A stretch of 64,000 nt of DNA from Taxillus chinensis (GCA_023512835.1 CM042092.1:49500900-49564899), one strand, 5' to 3'. Positions 1 to 11,432 are shown, counted from the first letter of the stretch. The notes: generated by a model from the letters alone, not told the origin. Made by a program: numbers and translations.

Positions 1-73
1 GACAAGATCCATTTTCCGCTCCATGGAAATGGAGGAGTCGGTGAGAGCGGAGAGGAGTTGGGCGCCGAGGGCA

Positions 74-1632
74 TCAACTTTGGCGACGATGGCGGAATGT
101 GGGCGCTTTGAGCGTGGGCGTGTCGGTCCAGTGAGCGGAAAGCACGGCGTCGGAGTGGACCGTGCCAAAAGAGGCACGCCCAAGGACTAACTCCGGGCCT
201 TTGGAGGACTCCCCGCATGAATAGGAGCGAGGAGTGTGGTGGGCGAGAGGAGTCCGCGGGAGTATCAGCAGCAGCAGCAGCATCCAGGAGCATCGGAGGC
301 ATCCGGAGCATCGGAGGCATCCGGATTGAGGCATCCAGAAGGGGACCCGCTTTGACCAGATAAGTCAACCACGGGAATCGCGGCAGCGGAGAAGAGGGTC
401 CGGCCTTAGCAGGGGAAGGACTCCGTGCGGCGGGACCGGGCCGGAGGGTGTAGGGAACGACACATCGGGAATGGCGGCCGGCGTAAGAAAGCCTTGGTCC
501 GGGTTCCGGATGATCATGGTCTCCGGGGATTGGGTATTGCGTGTGTAAAACACCCGGAGATCGGTGTCGGGAATGGAGGAGGTGTGGGCTAGGCTGAAAC
601 GGAGCCAAGAGGTCCGTTAAGGTGCCGGCGGAGAGATGGTCAAGGTAATCTCGGGGTTGAGGTAGGGGAGGCAAAGGGGCTTCGGAGAAGCGGCCAGGAC
701 ATCGGCGGTGGCGACAGCAACAATGGTATCAACCGCGGCGGCTATAGCAGATGTGGAGGGAGTGGGGACATCGCGCGAGGGGCCGAGGAAACGACTTTGA
801 CGCCGCTGCGCCGAGAGGCCCCGTAACCTCGGACGGTTCAGCACGGACGCTTGGCCAGGAGGCCCGTGAGTGGGAGGGCGCGACAACGGACCGAATCCGG
901 GAGGATCGATGTGCGAAGCCGACCTCGTGGGCTTGGGCGTCGGAGGGGTCACCAACGAGCCGCCTTGTTGTTCGAGGCGGGGAGAATGCGGAGAGCTACG
1001 GTGGGTCGCGCGACGGTCATGTTCCCGTCCGGCGTAAGGTAACGAAGGTAATAAGCCGAGGGAAACGAGACGACATCAAATCAGGCGAAATGGTCCGGAC
1101 GTAGATCTTGGGAAGACAATGCGAGGATGCGCCCGAAGGAATGGTTTTTGGGACCGATCTGCGGCAAACGAAATAAGAACATCCCCCAATCCATCGGAAG
1201 ACCTTCAAAAACGCCGTACATGGCCAAGGAGAAGATCGTACGGAGCGAGTCCAGGCGGATGTGTGAGCCGATAGGCATCGACTTAGAATAGTCGCCATAC
1301 ATCGATAGCGACCCTGGAAGGATTTCACCTTGTATTCCTTCCCCTTGTTCGTCCAACCCATAGAAGCCGCCATTGGATCGGCATCCAGGTCTTGTGGTTC
1401 ACCAAGAGGTAGGTGGGGGAGCAGCGCGGAGAACGGCCGGAGTGATGATGATGGATTCACCGCGGACATAAGAGGTTATGGAATCGGTGGTGCAGCGAAT
1501 CCGTTGGTAATACTCAAGAATGTCATCGATAAGAAGATCGATGGGATTGGAGACCAGGTTGAGTATGTGCGAGGCTTCAAGAAGAGGCGAAGCTGGAAAA
1601 ACCAATCCAGGAGGATCGAAACGACATTCCAA
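74..1632 (-). pseudogene. Post-pol ORF with plant transposon-associated domain (PF20167-like), broken
   Basis: The N-terminal part (1632 down to 1399) reads DDILEYYQRI and then SYVRGESIIITPAVL. This VRG-x-x-I-x-x-TP pattern is what I associate with the putative plant transposon protein domain (Pfam PF20167, from memory). The next segment in the same frame (1356-1081) includes GSHIRLDSLRTIFSLAMYGV and GLPMDWGMFLFRLPQ, matching the later half of that domain. After a frameshift, 955-617, 553-365 and 334-74 share one frame and encode a Pro/Ser/Ala-rich tail. Stops interrupt the frame near 1396 and elsewhere. It lies 3' of copia pol on the same strand, the position of the extra ORF in Sireviruses. 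Molecular function is unknown, and the left end may be cut by the window edge. Confidence 0.55.
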
Positions 1633-3399
1633 TCAACTAGATGGCCGGGATTAACGCCGGAAAGAGAGAGTCGGGTGCCATTCAGATTGGATGGGAAGGA
1701 TAAGAGGAAAGGTGAGGTCTTGACAGTGGAAGGAGCAACGAGAGGTTTAGGGATTTGAAATGAGCAATACTCGTGCTTCGCAAGAATGATCGGAACATAT
1801 AAGACCGAGTCCGCAAATGTCGAGCGGGTCTAGGAATGTGCGAGTGAGATAGGGACCCGCGCGACATGCGATGTCATTAGTCCGGATATCGAGGCATCTC
1901 CGAATGAAACGATGTCGTGGAGACCGCATGACCAAGTAGAGATTACAACTAGTTGCCATCCAGAGTAGTGTGTGTGCAACCCGAGATATGCATTTAATGA
2001 ATCATCATTATTCCTCCTCAAAAGCATGCGACATATGAGTATACATGGATTGTCACAATTGAACAATGTCAGGAGTCCGGAGGAAAGAGCCGACACTCAT
2101 CCGGGTAAATAATATTCGTGAAAGAGTATCCAGGATGAATAATAGACCTTGTCCGTCGTAAACGAGTTTGGTGAGAGAGTAGAGTAGATTCCTTTGCAGT
2201 CAAAAGTCGAAGAGAAGAGAAGTACCACAACACTTCAAATCCGAGACTATGGACTGGATTTATCGATACGGTTGCAAAAGAAAATCTGAACCTGTAGCTA
2301 AATAAAGATATACGAAAATACAAAAGCTTAACGAGGCAAGGATTAGTACGGATTAGAGATGATAATCGGTGAAAAACAACATAATCCGAACCAATGAGAA
2401 ACCAGAACTCATGCATGGCTAAGAATGTAGCAGACGTATGCATACGTGAAAGTGAGCAATATTGCGAATCGGGGCATATGTCAGATAGCAATACACAGGT
2501 TCATATAGGTTAACATAAGCTTGTCCTTCTTCTTGAACAACGTAGCTAAGATTAATTAAAGAGCATATGATTTGGCCATATTAGGATTCATGAGTGAGCA
2601 ATGATAGAGCGAACACATGTAAAAAGAAGGCAGATGATTAGTCGATTAAAATGCATGGTTGAAGAAGGAAAATACATCCAAACATGCCACTTTTTTGATT
2701 TAAAACGGCATGTCCAGTCAGATCCGGAAGTAAAGTTTTAGAGGAAGGAGAATCCGAGACATATTAGGGGATCATTCTTTGCTCCCCGTAGATCATTTAA
2801 TCCTCTCAATGAAAAGCTCCCCCTTAGATAGACAGTCAGGAAAGAGGTCATGAGACATATACGGGGGTATTCTTGAATAATATATAAAGTATTTTCTCCC
2901 CCGTAGATTGTGCAATCCTCTCGGTTGACCGTTCCGATTTGTAGTTCAGCTTGTCCATCTTATTAGAAAACTATACTTGAGTGATCGAGGTGCGATTGAG
3001 TATTCATCCACCAGGCATTCCAAGCTAGCCCATTTCACTTCTTAACTATGCATGTTAATAGAGTAATCTAAATGAACATGCTTTTGTCATGTGGTGATTA
3101 ATGGAAGTTAAGATCATGAACCCCAAAGAGGTAAATCATATAAACCGTAATTTTGTTAGCTTTAAACGACTTGATCGGGAAACGCAAGCATCCTCCCAAT
3201 ATGAGGTTGAGATTAATATCGAAACATGAAACCGTTAAACGATAAGTATGATCAGCAATACGATCAAGTAAGTTTCTACTACTTTCATGAAGCGTACAAT
3301 GCATGGTCGAGAGTAAATATACTATTAGGTAATTCAAATGTGAAGCTATGCGAGAAGTCGAGCATACCTAATCGGAAGAATAGTTCGGAAAACCTCGCA
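1633..3399 (-). other. Post-pol spacer of copia element 1
   Basis: This AT-rich stretch lies between the RNase H end and the extra ORF. Short ORFs here have no recognisable protein similarity. On the minus strand it contains several GGGGAG-type purine runs (see the entry at 2781-2924). Nothing else can be supported. Confidence 0.5.
2781..2924 (-). promoter_or_regulatory. Multiple polypurine-tract-like motifs
   Basis: On the minus strand there are purine runs GGGGAGC (2781-2787), AAGGGGGAGC (2816-2825) and GGGGGAG (2896-2902). Two of them sit in a repeated block of about 29 bp (2781-2809 and 2896-2924) in which the purine run follows GAGAGGATT and ATCTAC. Sireviruses are known for multiple polypurine tracts between pol and the 3' LTR; the link to plus-strand priming here is inferred. 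Confidence 0.5.
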
Positions 3400-3943
3400 T
3401 CAGGTAGGGGCTTTGTAAGTATGTCCTGCTAATTGATCTTTAGTGGCAACATGTTCCAGTGAAATATGCTTTTTGAGAACATGATCGCGTATGAAGTGAT
3501 ACCTGACCTCAATGTGTTTCGTCTTAGGATACATGACAGGATTGTTCCTGATGGCAATTGCACTAGTGTTGTCACAATAAAGTGGAATAGAGGACATGTC
3601 GAATCCATAGTCAGATAAGTTGACTTTGCATCCAAAGTAGTTGTGCGCAACAACTTCCGGTGCTATATATTCCGCCTCGGCGGTAGAGGTTGATCAGAGT
3701 CTGCTTCTTCCTGAACCATGAGATCAATCTATTTCCTAGAAACGACACGCACCGCTTGTGCTTTTCTGTCGATGCGACATCTAGCGAAGTCGGCATCGAG
3801 TACCCGGATAAGGTGAAGTTGGACTCCTTTGGGTACCGAGTCCCAAATTCATCGTCCCTTTGAGATACCTTAATATCCATTTTACATGAAGCATATGTGA
3901 CTCCTTGGGATTCCTTGGTATCGTGCCCGGATGCAAGTTGCAA
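3400..3943 (-). pseudogene. Copia RNase H domain, frameshifted
   Basis: Two overlapping frames share the domain. The N-terminal part (3943-3611) keeps the decayed pattern of the polyprotein region where target LTR-retrotransposon proteins test for identical neighbours. The C-terminal part (3597-3400) reads IPLYCDNTSAIAIRNNPVMY and then KTKHIEVRYHFIRDHV, the characteristic end of copia RNase H: the acidic CDN and the KHIE-RYHFIRD block. After TKDQLA the conserved DIFTK ending is lost to sequence change near 3405. RNase H removes template RNA during reverse transcription. No functional product is expected from this copy. Confidence 0.85.
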
Positions 3944-4990
3944 ACATAATGTACGGGCGACTTCTTGTAAGATACGACAAGGATCCGATCATCCTCCGTA
4001 GTCGGTCACATTTCTTGATATGCCATCCACATCCAGGATCTAACTTGGCAGCAGGCATGGGAGTTTTGACGGGAGATGAACCTTCCATACCAAACTTCTT
4101 AATAAGATCGCGAGTGTACTTAGCCTGATTAATGAAGATTCCTTCCTTTAATTGTTTGACTTCTATTCCAAGGAAGTAGGACGGTTCTCCCATCATGCTC
4201 ATTTCAAACTTGCCTGTCATCAACTTAGCAAACTCTTCACAAAGCTTCGGATTTGTTGATCCAAAAATGATATCATCCACGTATATTTGTACAATCGAGT
4301 GTGTCCCTTCTCTTTTCGTAGAAATAGGGTGGTGTCTATCTTCCCTTTTTGGAAGTTATGAGCAAGTAGGAATTCCGACGAGTGTGTCGTACCAGGCTCT
4401 TGGAGCTTGCTTCAAACCATATAGAGCTTTCCGAAGTTTGTAAACAAGATGTCCTGCCTTAGGTTCAATGAAGCCAGGAGGTTGTTCAACATACACCTCC
4501 TCTTGAAGGTCTCCATTCAGGAATACGCTCTTGACGTCCATTTGATAAACTATGAAGTTTTCATATGAAGCATGCGAGAAACATTTGGATTGCCTCAAGT
4601 CTTGCGACCAGGAGCAAAGGTTTCATCATAATCTATTCCTTCTTCTTGACGATATCCTTTGGCTACCGGTCGGCTTTGTTCCGGATTACTATTCCATCCG
4701 TATCAAGCTTGTTCCGAACACCCATTTAACGCCAATGACTTGAGACTTAGGCCTTGGTACTAAGGTCCACACATTATTTCTCTTAAATTGATTCAGCTCT
4801 TCTTGCATGGCCTCTATCCAATTCGAATCTTGAAGAGCTTCATCTACCACCTTTGGTTCTATTTGAGATAGAAAACACGAGTAAAGACTCATGTTGGAGG
4901 TGGCTGCTCTTGTTCTTACACCAACAGTAGGATCACCAATCACTTGATCGAGGGATGGTTTTGGGTCCATCTATAATTTGTGCATGTGTT
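3882..4990 (-). pseudogene. Copia reverse transcriptase domain, frameshifted
   Basis: Three frames carry consecutive RT pieces. At 4970-4689 the entry block includes IEAMQEELNQFKRNNVWTLV. At 4598-4356 there is [20 protein letters not shown] and then [20 protein letters not shown] and [16 protein letters not shown]. At 4280-3882 the catalytic YVDD box (around 4278) is followed by IIFGSTNPKLCEEFAKLMTG and SYFLGIEVKQL. These are standard copia RT motifs in the right order, with at least two frameshifts between them. The YVDD aspartates and the upstream VKSVFLNG aspartate neighbourhood are recognisable, but the reading frame is not continuous, so the enzyme cannot be made from this copy. Confidence 0.92.
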
Positions 4991-5279
4991 GGTTGATCTT
5001 GAACAATTTGAAGCTCTTCCAGTTGGGTGGTTCGGTTGTATCGACTGGTTGAGCTTACGTCCTGGACTAGATGTTTCCTTATTGAGAGGTACGGATGAAC
5101 TAGTTGGTTCTTCAACACTTGTTTCTTCCGGTGTTAACTAGTCCAGACGGACTTGAAGGTGCTCCGGAATTTTGTGTATTCGTAGGAGTATGTCCGGAGC
5201 TAAATGGTAGTCCGGAGTCGAGTCATCCGTAGCATCATCCATAAAATTTCGTTGTGTTTCGCTGATGCCACGTGGTTGG

Positions 5280-5531
5280 TCAGGATATGTAACGAGGAAT
5301 ATTCATAAACTTGAGTAATCGACGTTCCTCGTCCATGACCTGCATATTGGAATTTGAAGAACCGACTTTTGACCAATCGAGATTAGCTTCATCAAAGGTC
5401 ACATGGATAGATTCTTCAACTTTAAAAAGTTTTCTATTGAAGACCCGATAAGCCTTGCTATGTAGTGAGTACCCGACAAAAATCCCATCATTAGATTTTG
5501 GTTCAAATTTATTCCAGGGTCTCTTTGCCAT
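5280..5531 (-). pseudogene. Copia integrase C-terminal region
   Basis: The frame begins near WNKFEPKSNDGIFVGYSLHS and continues KAYRVFNRKLFKVEESIHVT FDEAN in two adjoining pieces. The K-FD-KS-EGIF-GYS-SKAYRV-N pattern marks the end of the copia integrase C-terminal region, just before the linker to RT. The sequence between this frame and the integrase core (5532-5840) is a string of stops and short fragments, including ERKNRTLVEAGRSML-like residues around 5700-5760, which is the region of the catalytic glutamate. Confidence 0.85.
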
Positions 5532-5689
5532 TGATTAGTATATAGCAAGTACACCCAAAAGCTCTAAAATGTGAAATTGAAGGTTTTCGTCCTCTCCACA
5601 TCTCATAGGGTGTTTTCATGGTAGATTTATTTATTAGAGTTATGTTACGAACATAGCAGCAAGTGGACGACTTCAGCCCATAGGCGAGA

Positions 5690-6448
5690 GGGAAGCGTTG
5701 CCCCTGCTAACATGGATCTACCAGCTTCAACTAAAGTACGATTCTTGCGCTCAGCTACCCCATTTTGTTGTGGGGTTCGGGAGCCAGAGAAGTCATCTTT
5801 GTATGCCCTGTTGAGAATAATATGATCTCATTTTCGAAAAATCAAATTACTGTACCATGATCACTCCCGATGCATTTAATGCTCGGTCCTTGTGAGTTGC
5901 TTATCCAGTTGAAGAGATCTACAAGATGCTCAAAAGTTTGATCCTTTGATTTCAGGAACATCACCCATGTGTATCTGGTGAAATCATCGATAACCACAAG
6001 GGTATATCTACTCTTGACTAGTGATGGAGCAGAGATATAGGACCACGAGAGGTCCATATGAAGAAGTTGTAGAGGAGCAATTATTGAGTTAACCGATTTG
6101 CTCTTAAAAGCCGTGTTTGGTCTGTTTACCAAGTTGGCATTCTCGACAGAGAGAGTCTCTGGAGAACTTGAGTTTGGGTAGACCGGTGACAAGATCAAGT
6201 GACGCTAATTTAGACAAAGTCTTAAAGTTTAAATGTGCGCATCGCTTGTGCCATAACCAACTATCTTCATCTGATGCTTTCGTGAGGAAGCATACGAGTC
6301 CAGAAGAATTATTTCTTAAGACCACCGAGTATATGTCCCCATCTCTTGATCCGGATAACTTAACATCTCCAGGATAAGTTTTTCTCTTCTTGTCTGGTGT
6401 TGGACAAAAAGGAAACAAGAAATCCTTTGTCACATAAATTATTGACAC
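5690..6448 (-). pseudogene. Copia GAG-pre-integrase and integrase core, frameshifted
   Basis: The upstream frame (6448-6104) ends with LWHKRCAHLNFKTLSKLASL and then CRECQLGKQTKHGF, the His/Cys zinc-binding GAG-pre-integrase region. The next frame (6198-5842) has LQLLHMDLSW (first catalytic Asp), LVVIDDFTRYTWVMFLKSKD (second conserved Asp block) and SDHGT where copia normally has SDHGTEF. The third acidic residue lies near 5750 in another frame (residues resembling the NRTLVEAGR block). Integrase inserts the cDNA into chromosomal DNA. Frameshifts at about 6150 and 5842 disable this copy. Confidence 0.9.
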
Positions 6449-6604
6449 TTAACAAATTATGCTTTAAACCTTCGACTAGTGCAACTTTAGTGATTGATAC
6501 ACGGCCGTTAGTTAAAGTGCCATACCCGACGTCTTACCTTTCTGTTGTTGTCGCCATATAAACGGATGGACCTTGTTTATCATTAACTTCTACAAGCGAG
6601 TCGA

Positions 6605-6660
6605 TCACCCGTCATATGTCCGGAGCATCCACTATCAAGGATCCACTTGCTTTTATTGAT
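6605..6660 (-). pseudogene. Copia aspartic protease active-site segment
   Basis: Reading the minus strand across 6651-6605 gives KWILDSGCSGHMTGD. DSG is the catalytic triplet of the retrotransposon aspartic protease, and DSGCSxHMTGD is the standard Sirevirus/copia form. The flanking frame is broken, and the segment lies between the gag end (about 6670) and the GAG-pre-integrase domain, as expected. Confidence 0.85.
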
Positions 6661-6668
6661 CTTTAACT

Positions 6669-8767
6669 TCAAGTGATCCAGCAATGCATTCCAGAGATGC
6701 TCCGAAAGACAACGTTTACACTTTTGGTGCCCAAACTTGTTTCAGCGGTTAGAAGAGCGACGATATTGTCAACATTTACGGATTTGATTTTGCTAGGACT
6801 CTTAGCTTTCCAAGTTGACATTAACTTGTTAGTTTCAGCTAGTTCTTTTATTTGGGTTTTCTTGGGAGAGACACTCCTTTTTGATTTAGATTTTGTTTTG
6901 CTCGAAGAACCCCTTTTATAAAACTGATCTTTATTGGATTGAAATTGATTACAAAGCCGGCTATCGGGATAGACTCCAACATTCATAGTGATAATGACCC
7001 ATTTCCCTACGGATGGAGCAGACACTATAATGTGAAGTACAAACAGGGGATACAGGTCTCTTAGATTTCTGATTTTTCTACTGTTCCTGTGGCCTAATCC
7101 ATTGCGTTTGGGTGACGCGCTCTTGGCCCTAAATACGTCGGCCTTAGCCTTGTCTTTCTTTTTGGGTGCTACGATTTTGGCTTTAAGCTGCGGCCAACCT
7201 TCCCTTCATCTTTAGTTACGGGTCTCTCTTGGTTCGGGAAGTGCGAAGAATGACCCTCTCTCCACGATCATAAACTATGGTGCCACTGAAATGAAACCAT
7301 CCAACGGTTTAGATGTCCTAACAAGATATAAGTTGGTTAGTTTAGGAGTGAAATCGGAGGACACTCGGTGGCTTGAGCTATGGAAGTTGATGGTTCGGAA
7401 CCTAGGCCAGGTTTGACTCGGATGTCGTCAGGATCGGTCCTAAAGGTAGAGGCTATTTCCCGGATTTTAGCCACTTACGATTTATTTCCTTTTCTGTTCC
7501 AGTTCATTTTCGAGTCTTTTTACTATAACTTTTAGGCCTGAGAGATTGGTATTTAACAAATGATTTTCAACTCTTAGATCATGATACCAAGCTTCTTTTC
7601 CTCGAAGTCGGTGATGTCCTTTTCGAGTCTATTAATAGTAAATTCAAGACGTTTATTCGACTTTCCATATCTTTGTACATTTGAGTAATTATTAGTCTCT
7701 CATTCTTTTCATGATCACATGCGGTAGTAAGAGATTCTAATTTACTCAGGAGCTTAGAGATAGAAGGTACCTCGGTATTTGCCATGAGGCGGATGTTCGG
7801 CTTAGTGGTTGGCTCATCATCCGAGGATTCCTCCTCTTCTTCCTGAGCCACTCATGTATTTTGTCACGAGCGCCTTCCTCTTGCTCTTGCCGTTATCCGA
7901 GGTGGAGCGGCGAGAGTTACCTTGTCACTTTTCTCGGCCACTTTTGTTTTGGACCGCATTCCTTGCCCGGTGACCGGTTTTCCCACAGTTGAAACATTCC
8001 TGGGAGCTGGACTCCAGTCGCTCCTTCCTTTGGAACGATGATGATGAGCGTCTTCGAACCCTTTTTCGCTTTTCCGTAGGAATCGCTCAAAGGATTTGAC
8101 AAGAAGGGCTATCTCCTCCTCCTCGTCGGAATCGGAATTGTCGGATACGTCCGTATCATCATTCCTCGGTATGTTTAGACATTGCAGTAGCTTTGAGAGC
8201 TACCCCCTTTTCTTTCCGAGCTATTTTCTCATCCCTATCCAGTACTTAAACTGACTTCATGAGTCCGTGACTCTCCATACGAGTTCTTCAAGGGGAACAT
8301 ACCGCGCTTTTTGTCGATTGCATCTGGAGTTGTTTGGAGTAGTAGTGATCCAGGCAAGGAGCGAAAGAACTTGTCATTGATCCGGGATTGAGAATAGTGC
8401 TCATTGATGATCTTCGGCTCAAGAATGAGCTTTCCGAATCTCCGATAGATGCTTTCAAGTGATTCGCCCGGTTTATGATTAAAACTCTCAAAGTTACATC
8501 TGAGAGTGCGGATCACATTCTCGAATCCGGGACCGACTCCCCTCATAGAGGATTGTCGGTTTGTCCCAAACGACTTTTTTGTCGTACAGCCCCGGACGTA
8601 CGCAGAAAGCCTCGGAATCCAAAGACGATGTAACATAGGCGAGCCTTTTCACTAGCGCCTTGCCAGGCTCTTTCATCGTTGGTAAGTTTAGCATCTGTCT
8701 TTGGCCTCCTAACTCCATGTTCTCCAATAGTCATCGAAATTGGAATCTCCTGATGAAGACATGCCAC
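6669..8767 (-). pseudogene. Copia gag with zinc knuckle, frameshifted
   Basis: The N-terminal gag lies at 8767-8494 in two overlapping frames. At 8636-8235 it continues with FESFNHKPGESLESIYRRFG, a UBN2/Ty1-copia gag pattern. Around 8000-7945 the minus strand reads ECFNCGKTGHRARNA, a CCHC zinc knuckle whose final Cys is changed to Ala. A low-complexity acidic and probably coiled-coil stretch follows (7851-7579, beginning MAQEEEEESSDDEP), and then a basic Ser/Lys-rich linker (7025-6669). The length and the coiled-coil end fit Sirevirus gag. Several frameshifts make it non-functional. Confidence 0.8.
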
Positions 8768-9047
8768 ATAAGATGATCATGGCATACCATAAACATCTTC
8801 ATGCGAGCTTTACTGGGAGAAAAGCTCGGGTGTGAATTTGGGCGGTTTCGTTAAAGTAAAACCAGAACTCCGTGGTTGGAAGCGGCGCGTAGCGAGGTTG
8901 AGGTGGGTCGACATTTTCACTTTGCTTCGATTCGGGATGGGCTCCTGTGCACCTCCGGAGTTAAGGCGAGTGTTGAATAGCATCTGCTTTCTTCGGCCAT
9001 TTCGAGATTGAAAGAGTGGGATCTCTACTTAGAACAAAGTAGATGAA

Positions 9048-9058
9048 GCTCGATACCA
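9048..9058 (-). other. Primer-binding site (initiator tRNA-Met type)
   Basis: Two bases inside the LTR end, the minus strand reads TGGTATCGAGC, close to the standard TGGTATCAGAGC complementary to the 3' end of initiator tRNA-Met. One base is missing. This fixes the element's orientation. Confidence 0.8.
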
Positions 9059-9060
9059 CT

Positions 9061-10262
9061 TGATGGTCCCTTGGAGCCTAAAGGGGGGGGGTGAATAGGC
9101 TCTTATTAAAACTCTTTCCTTCCTCTCAAGACACAAACACTTATCTAGTTAAGTGATAGAATCAACTGCGGAAGATAACCGAGATAGTGGAAGTATTTTG
9201 TTTTATTATCACGAGATGAATACAACAAAATAGAAGCAAGACTCTCTTACACTCGTTTACAAATGAACTCACACACTAGCCAATTTCTATCTCCAAAGAT
9301 GATAAAAGCTCTCTTTTTTTTTAATGTACGAGTATGAATATTTATACAAAACATTCCTAAGAGACAACCTTGGAACTTGTAGTTCCGGAATGCGTTAAGC
9401 ACTAACTATCCCTCGGTAATCTCTCTGCCTTGGCTGCTGCGGATTGTGGAGCTCAAGATCTTGGATTTGAAGAGTATAAGTGTCTTTGTGAGTTCCCGAG
9501 ATACAATTAAGGTTGTGTCCACATATCCGGATGATCCACGTGTAAGATTCTTCAGGTTCTCAATAAATTTGTCTTACATCGGGACACCACGAGCTGATAA
9601 CTTAAATGCGGTTGAGTTGAGCGGTGTCTTCTTGGTCCAGTGTAATTTTCCTTACTCCGTAGCTAATGAAGCTCGGAACCTTACTCCGTGTCGGTGGTTG
9701 CTTACTCCGTATATATTTAGTCTTTGGAATCCTTAGTCCGTGTCGCTACTTCCTTCCCGCATGTAAGTTCCTTACTCCGTATGTAAGTTCCTTACTCCGT
9801 ATGTAAGTTCCTTACTCCGTATGTAAGTTCCTTACTCCGTATGTAAGTTCCTTACTCCGGAGAGTCTTGAAAAGTCTGATAACTTATTCCGTGTCGGCAC
9901 TTTCTTACTCCGCATGTAAGTTCCTTACTCCGTATGTAAGTTCCTTACTCCTGGGCGAGTAATAAATCCGGATTCCTTACTTCGCATCTGGTTTCCTTAC
10001 TCCGCACTTATCCTTTAAGTTCTTAGTCCGTACGAATGTTCCTTATTCCGTATGTATTTCTTACTTGGTTATTTACCAAGTGTTTGACGACACTCACTCT
10101 TGTCCGGATCGGGATTATGTATCCTGTCCTTAGCTTTGCTCTCACGAGTGCATTTCTGGATTAGTAACATATCTTCTGCAATGATCAAATAAACACAAAA
10201 GATCTCGGATCAAATTACATAAGGCTTTATCAGCATTATCCAAATTCGGGTTTGATCCAACA
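9061..10262 (-). repeat. 5' LTR of copia element 1
   Basis: The LTR starts (minus strand) TGTTGGATCAAACCC and ends GGGACCATCA, giving TG...CA ends over 1202 bp. The other family copies are at 61800-62956 (minus), 45195-46605 (plus, solo) and 44146-44621 (minus, truncated). A run of nine C residues on the minus strand (9081-9089 region) lies close to the 3' end. The body contains 20-bp tandem repeats and a TATATT-like AT-rich stretch. The right junction at 10263 is gypsy integrase DNA. Confidence 0.9.
9758..9858 (+). repeat. 20-bp tandem repeat inside copia LTR
   Basis: Five near-perfect copies of CGTATGTAAGTTCCTTACTC follow one another, the first with CGCATG. Looser copies of the CTTACTCCG core continue from about 9640 to 10060. 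The same unit occurs in the LTR at 61800-62956 in different copy number. Confidence 0.95.
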
Positions 10263-10955
10263 AGTTTTCTCTAAAATGACCTTAATCTCTCTGTTGGACA
10301 CTTCGCTTGTCCATTAGCTTGCGGGTGGTAGGCTAAAGACTTCCTATGAGTGACACCATACTTGTTCAATAATTTGTCAAACAATTTGTTGCGAAATGAC
10401 TACCCTCATCACTGATTATAGCCCTTGGTGTCCCAAAACGGCTAAAGATGTTCCTAGTAAGGAAGTGAGTCACAACCTAGAATCATTCACTCTAGTAGGA
10501 ATAGCTCTACCCACTTAGACACATAATCCTGACAAGCAAAATGTATGAATACCCATCGAATTGGGGAATGGCCCCATGAAGTCAATGCCCCAAATGTCAA
10601 AAATTTCAACTGGAAAGATTCCAATTAAGGGCATCTCATTTTTCCTAGACGGACCACCTACCCTTTGACATCTATCACACTTTTTGATGTGGACATAGGT
10701 GTCTTTCACCATGTGAGGCCAATAAAAGCCACCTTGCATGATTTTAGCCACGATTCTTTGCACCCCAAAGTGGCCCCCATAATGTGATGCATGACAATGA
10801 TGTATTATGTCATCTACCTCCTCCTCAAGGACACACTTTCTAATGATTTGGTCAGAACACCTCCTATAAAGAATTGGGTCTTCCCAAACGAATTTCTTAG
10901 CATCCACTAACAATTTCTTTCTCTGGTGGTAATCTAGCTGCGGGTATGAACCCAA
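10263..10955 (-). pseudogene. Gypsy integrase N-terminal half (element A)
   Basis: The frame has the HHCC zinc finger (IIHHCHASHYGGHFGVQRIV and KKCDRCQRVGG), then the start of the catalytic core, IWGIDFMGPFPNS, with the first catalytic Asp. Downstream residues matching the second Asp region lie in a shifted frame around 10380-10470. The gene is cut at 10263 by the copia LTR, immediately after the block around the catalytic Glu ([12 protein letters not shown] in B). Confidence 0.92.
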
Positions 10956-11432
10956 TGGCTAAATAATTTGCTATGTCGACAAACCAAGGAAGATGATGCA
11001 CCTCAAACAACTTGTCATCGGGAAAGTCATCTACAATGGGTAGAGACTTAGGTGCATTCTCCACACGGGAGAGGTGATCAGCCCACGAATTTAGGGCTCC
11101 CTTTGTGACTCTAATTTCAAGGTCAAATTCTTGTAAGAGGAGAACCCACCTAATCAAGCGTGGCTTAGCTTCTTTTTTAGCAAACAAATATTTTAATGCG
11201 GCATGATCAGTATAAACAATGACTTTAGACCCAAAAGGTAGGGTCTAAACTTGTTGCGACCATAAACCACGGCTAGCAACTCTTTCTCGGTGGTGGTATA
11301 GTTCTGTTGAGCATCATCTAAGGTCTTACTAGCATAGTAAATGACCCTAAACACCTTTTCTCGCCTTTGCCCTAAGACTACCCCCACAGCATAATCACTC
11401 GCATCACACATTAGCTCAAAAGGTGAGCCCAA
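10897..11432 (-). pseudogene. Gypsy RNase H domain (element A)
   Basis: The first frame (11432-11193) reads ELMCDASDYAVGVVLGQRRE, then IYYASKTLDDAQQNYTTTEK and [19 protein letters not shown] frameshift leads into 11187-10897 with [20 protein letters not shown] and [16 protein letters not shown]. These are the catalytic DAS, the TTTEKE glutamate and the ADHLSR end of gypsy RNase H. The domain is otherwise well preserved; only the junction near 11190 is broken. Confidence 0.93.

Larger units (their letters stand above)
1..10262 (-). mobile_element. Sirevirus-like Ty1/copia retrotransposon 1, left end outside window
   Basis: Read on the minus strand, the order is LTR (9061-10262), tRNA-Met primer site, gag with zinc knuckle, protease, GAG-pre-integrase, integrase, RT, RNase H (to about 3400), a spacer with polypurine tracts, and an extra ORF that runs off the left edge. 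This gag-PR-IN-RT-RH order defines Ty1/copia. The RT N-terminal block resembling EPKVVDEALQDSNWIEAMQE, the acidic coiled-coil-like end of gag and the post-pol ORF fit the Sirevirus lineage. The 3' LTR is not in the window. The 5' LTR abuts gypsy integrase sequence at 10263, so the element inserted into gypsy element A. All ORFs carry frameshifts or stops, so this copy is defective. Confidence 0.88.

Noticed and set aside
751..1104. Plus-strand ORF opposite the post-pol ORF of copia 1
   Set aside because: No motif; it is the shadow of the minus-strand Pro/Ser/Ala-rich coding sequence in a GC-rich stretch.
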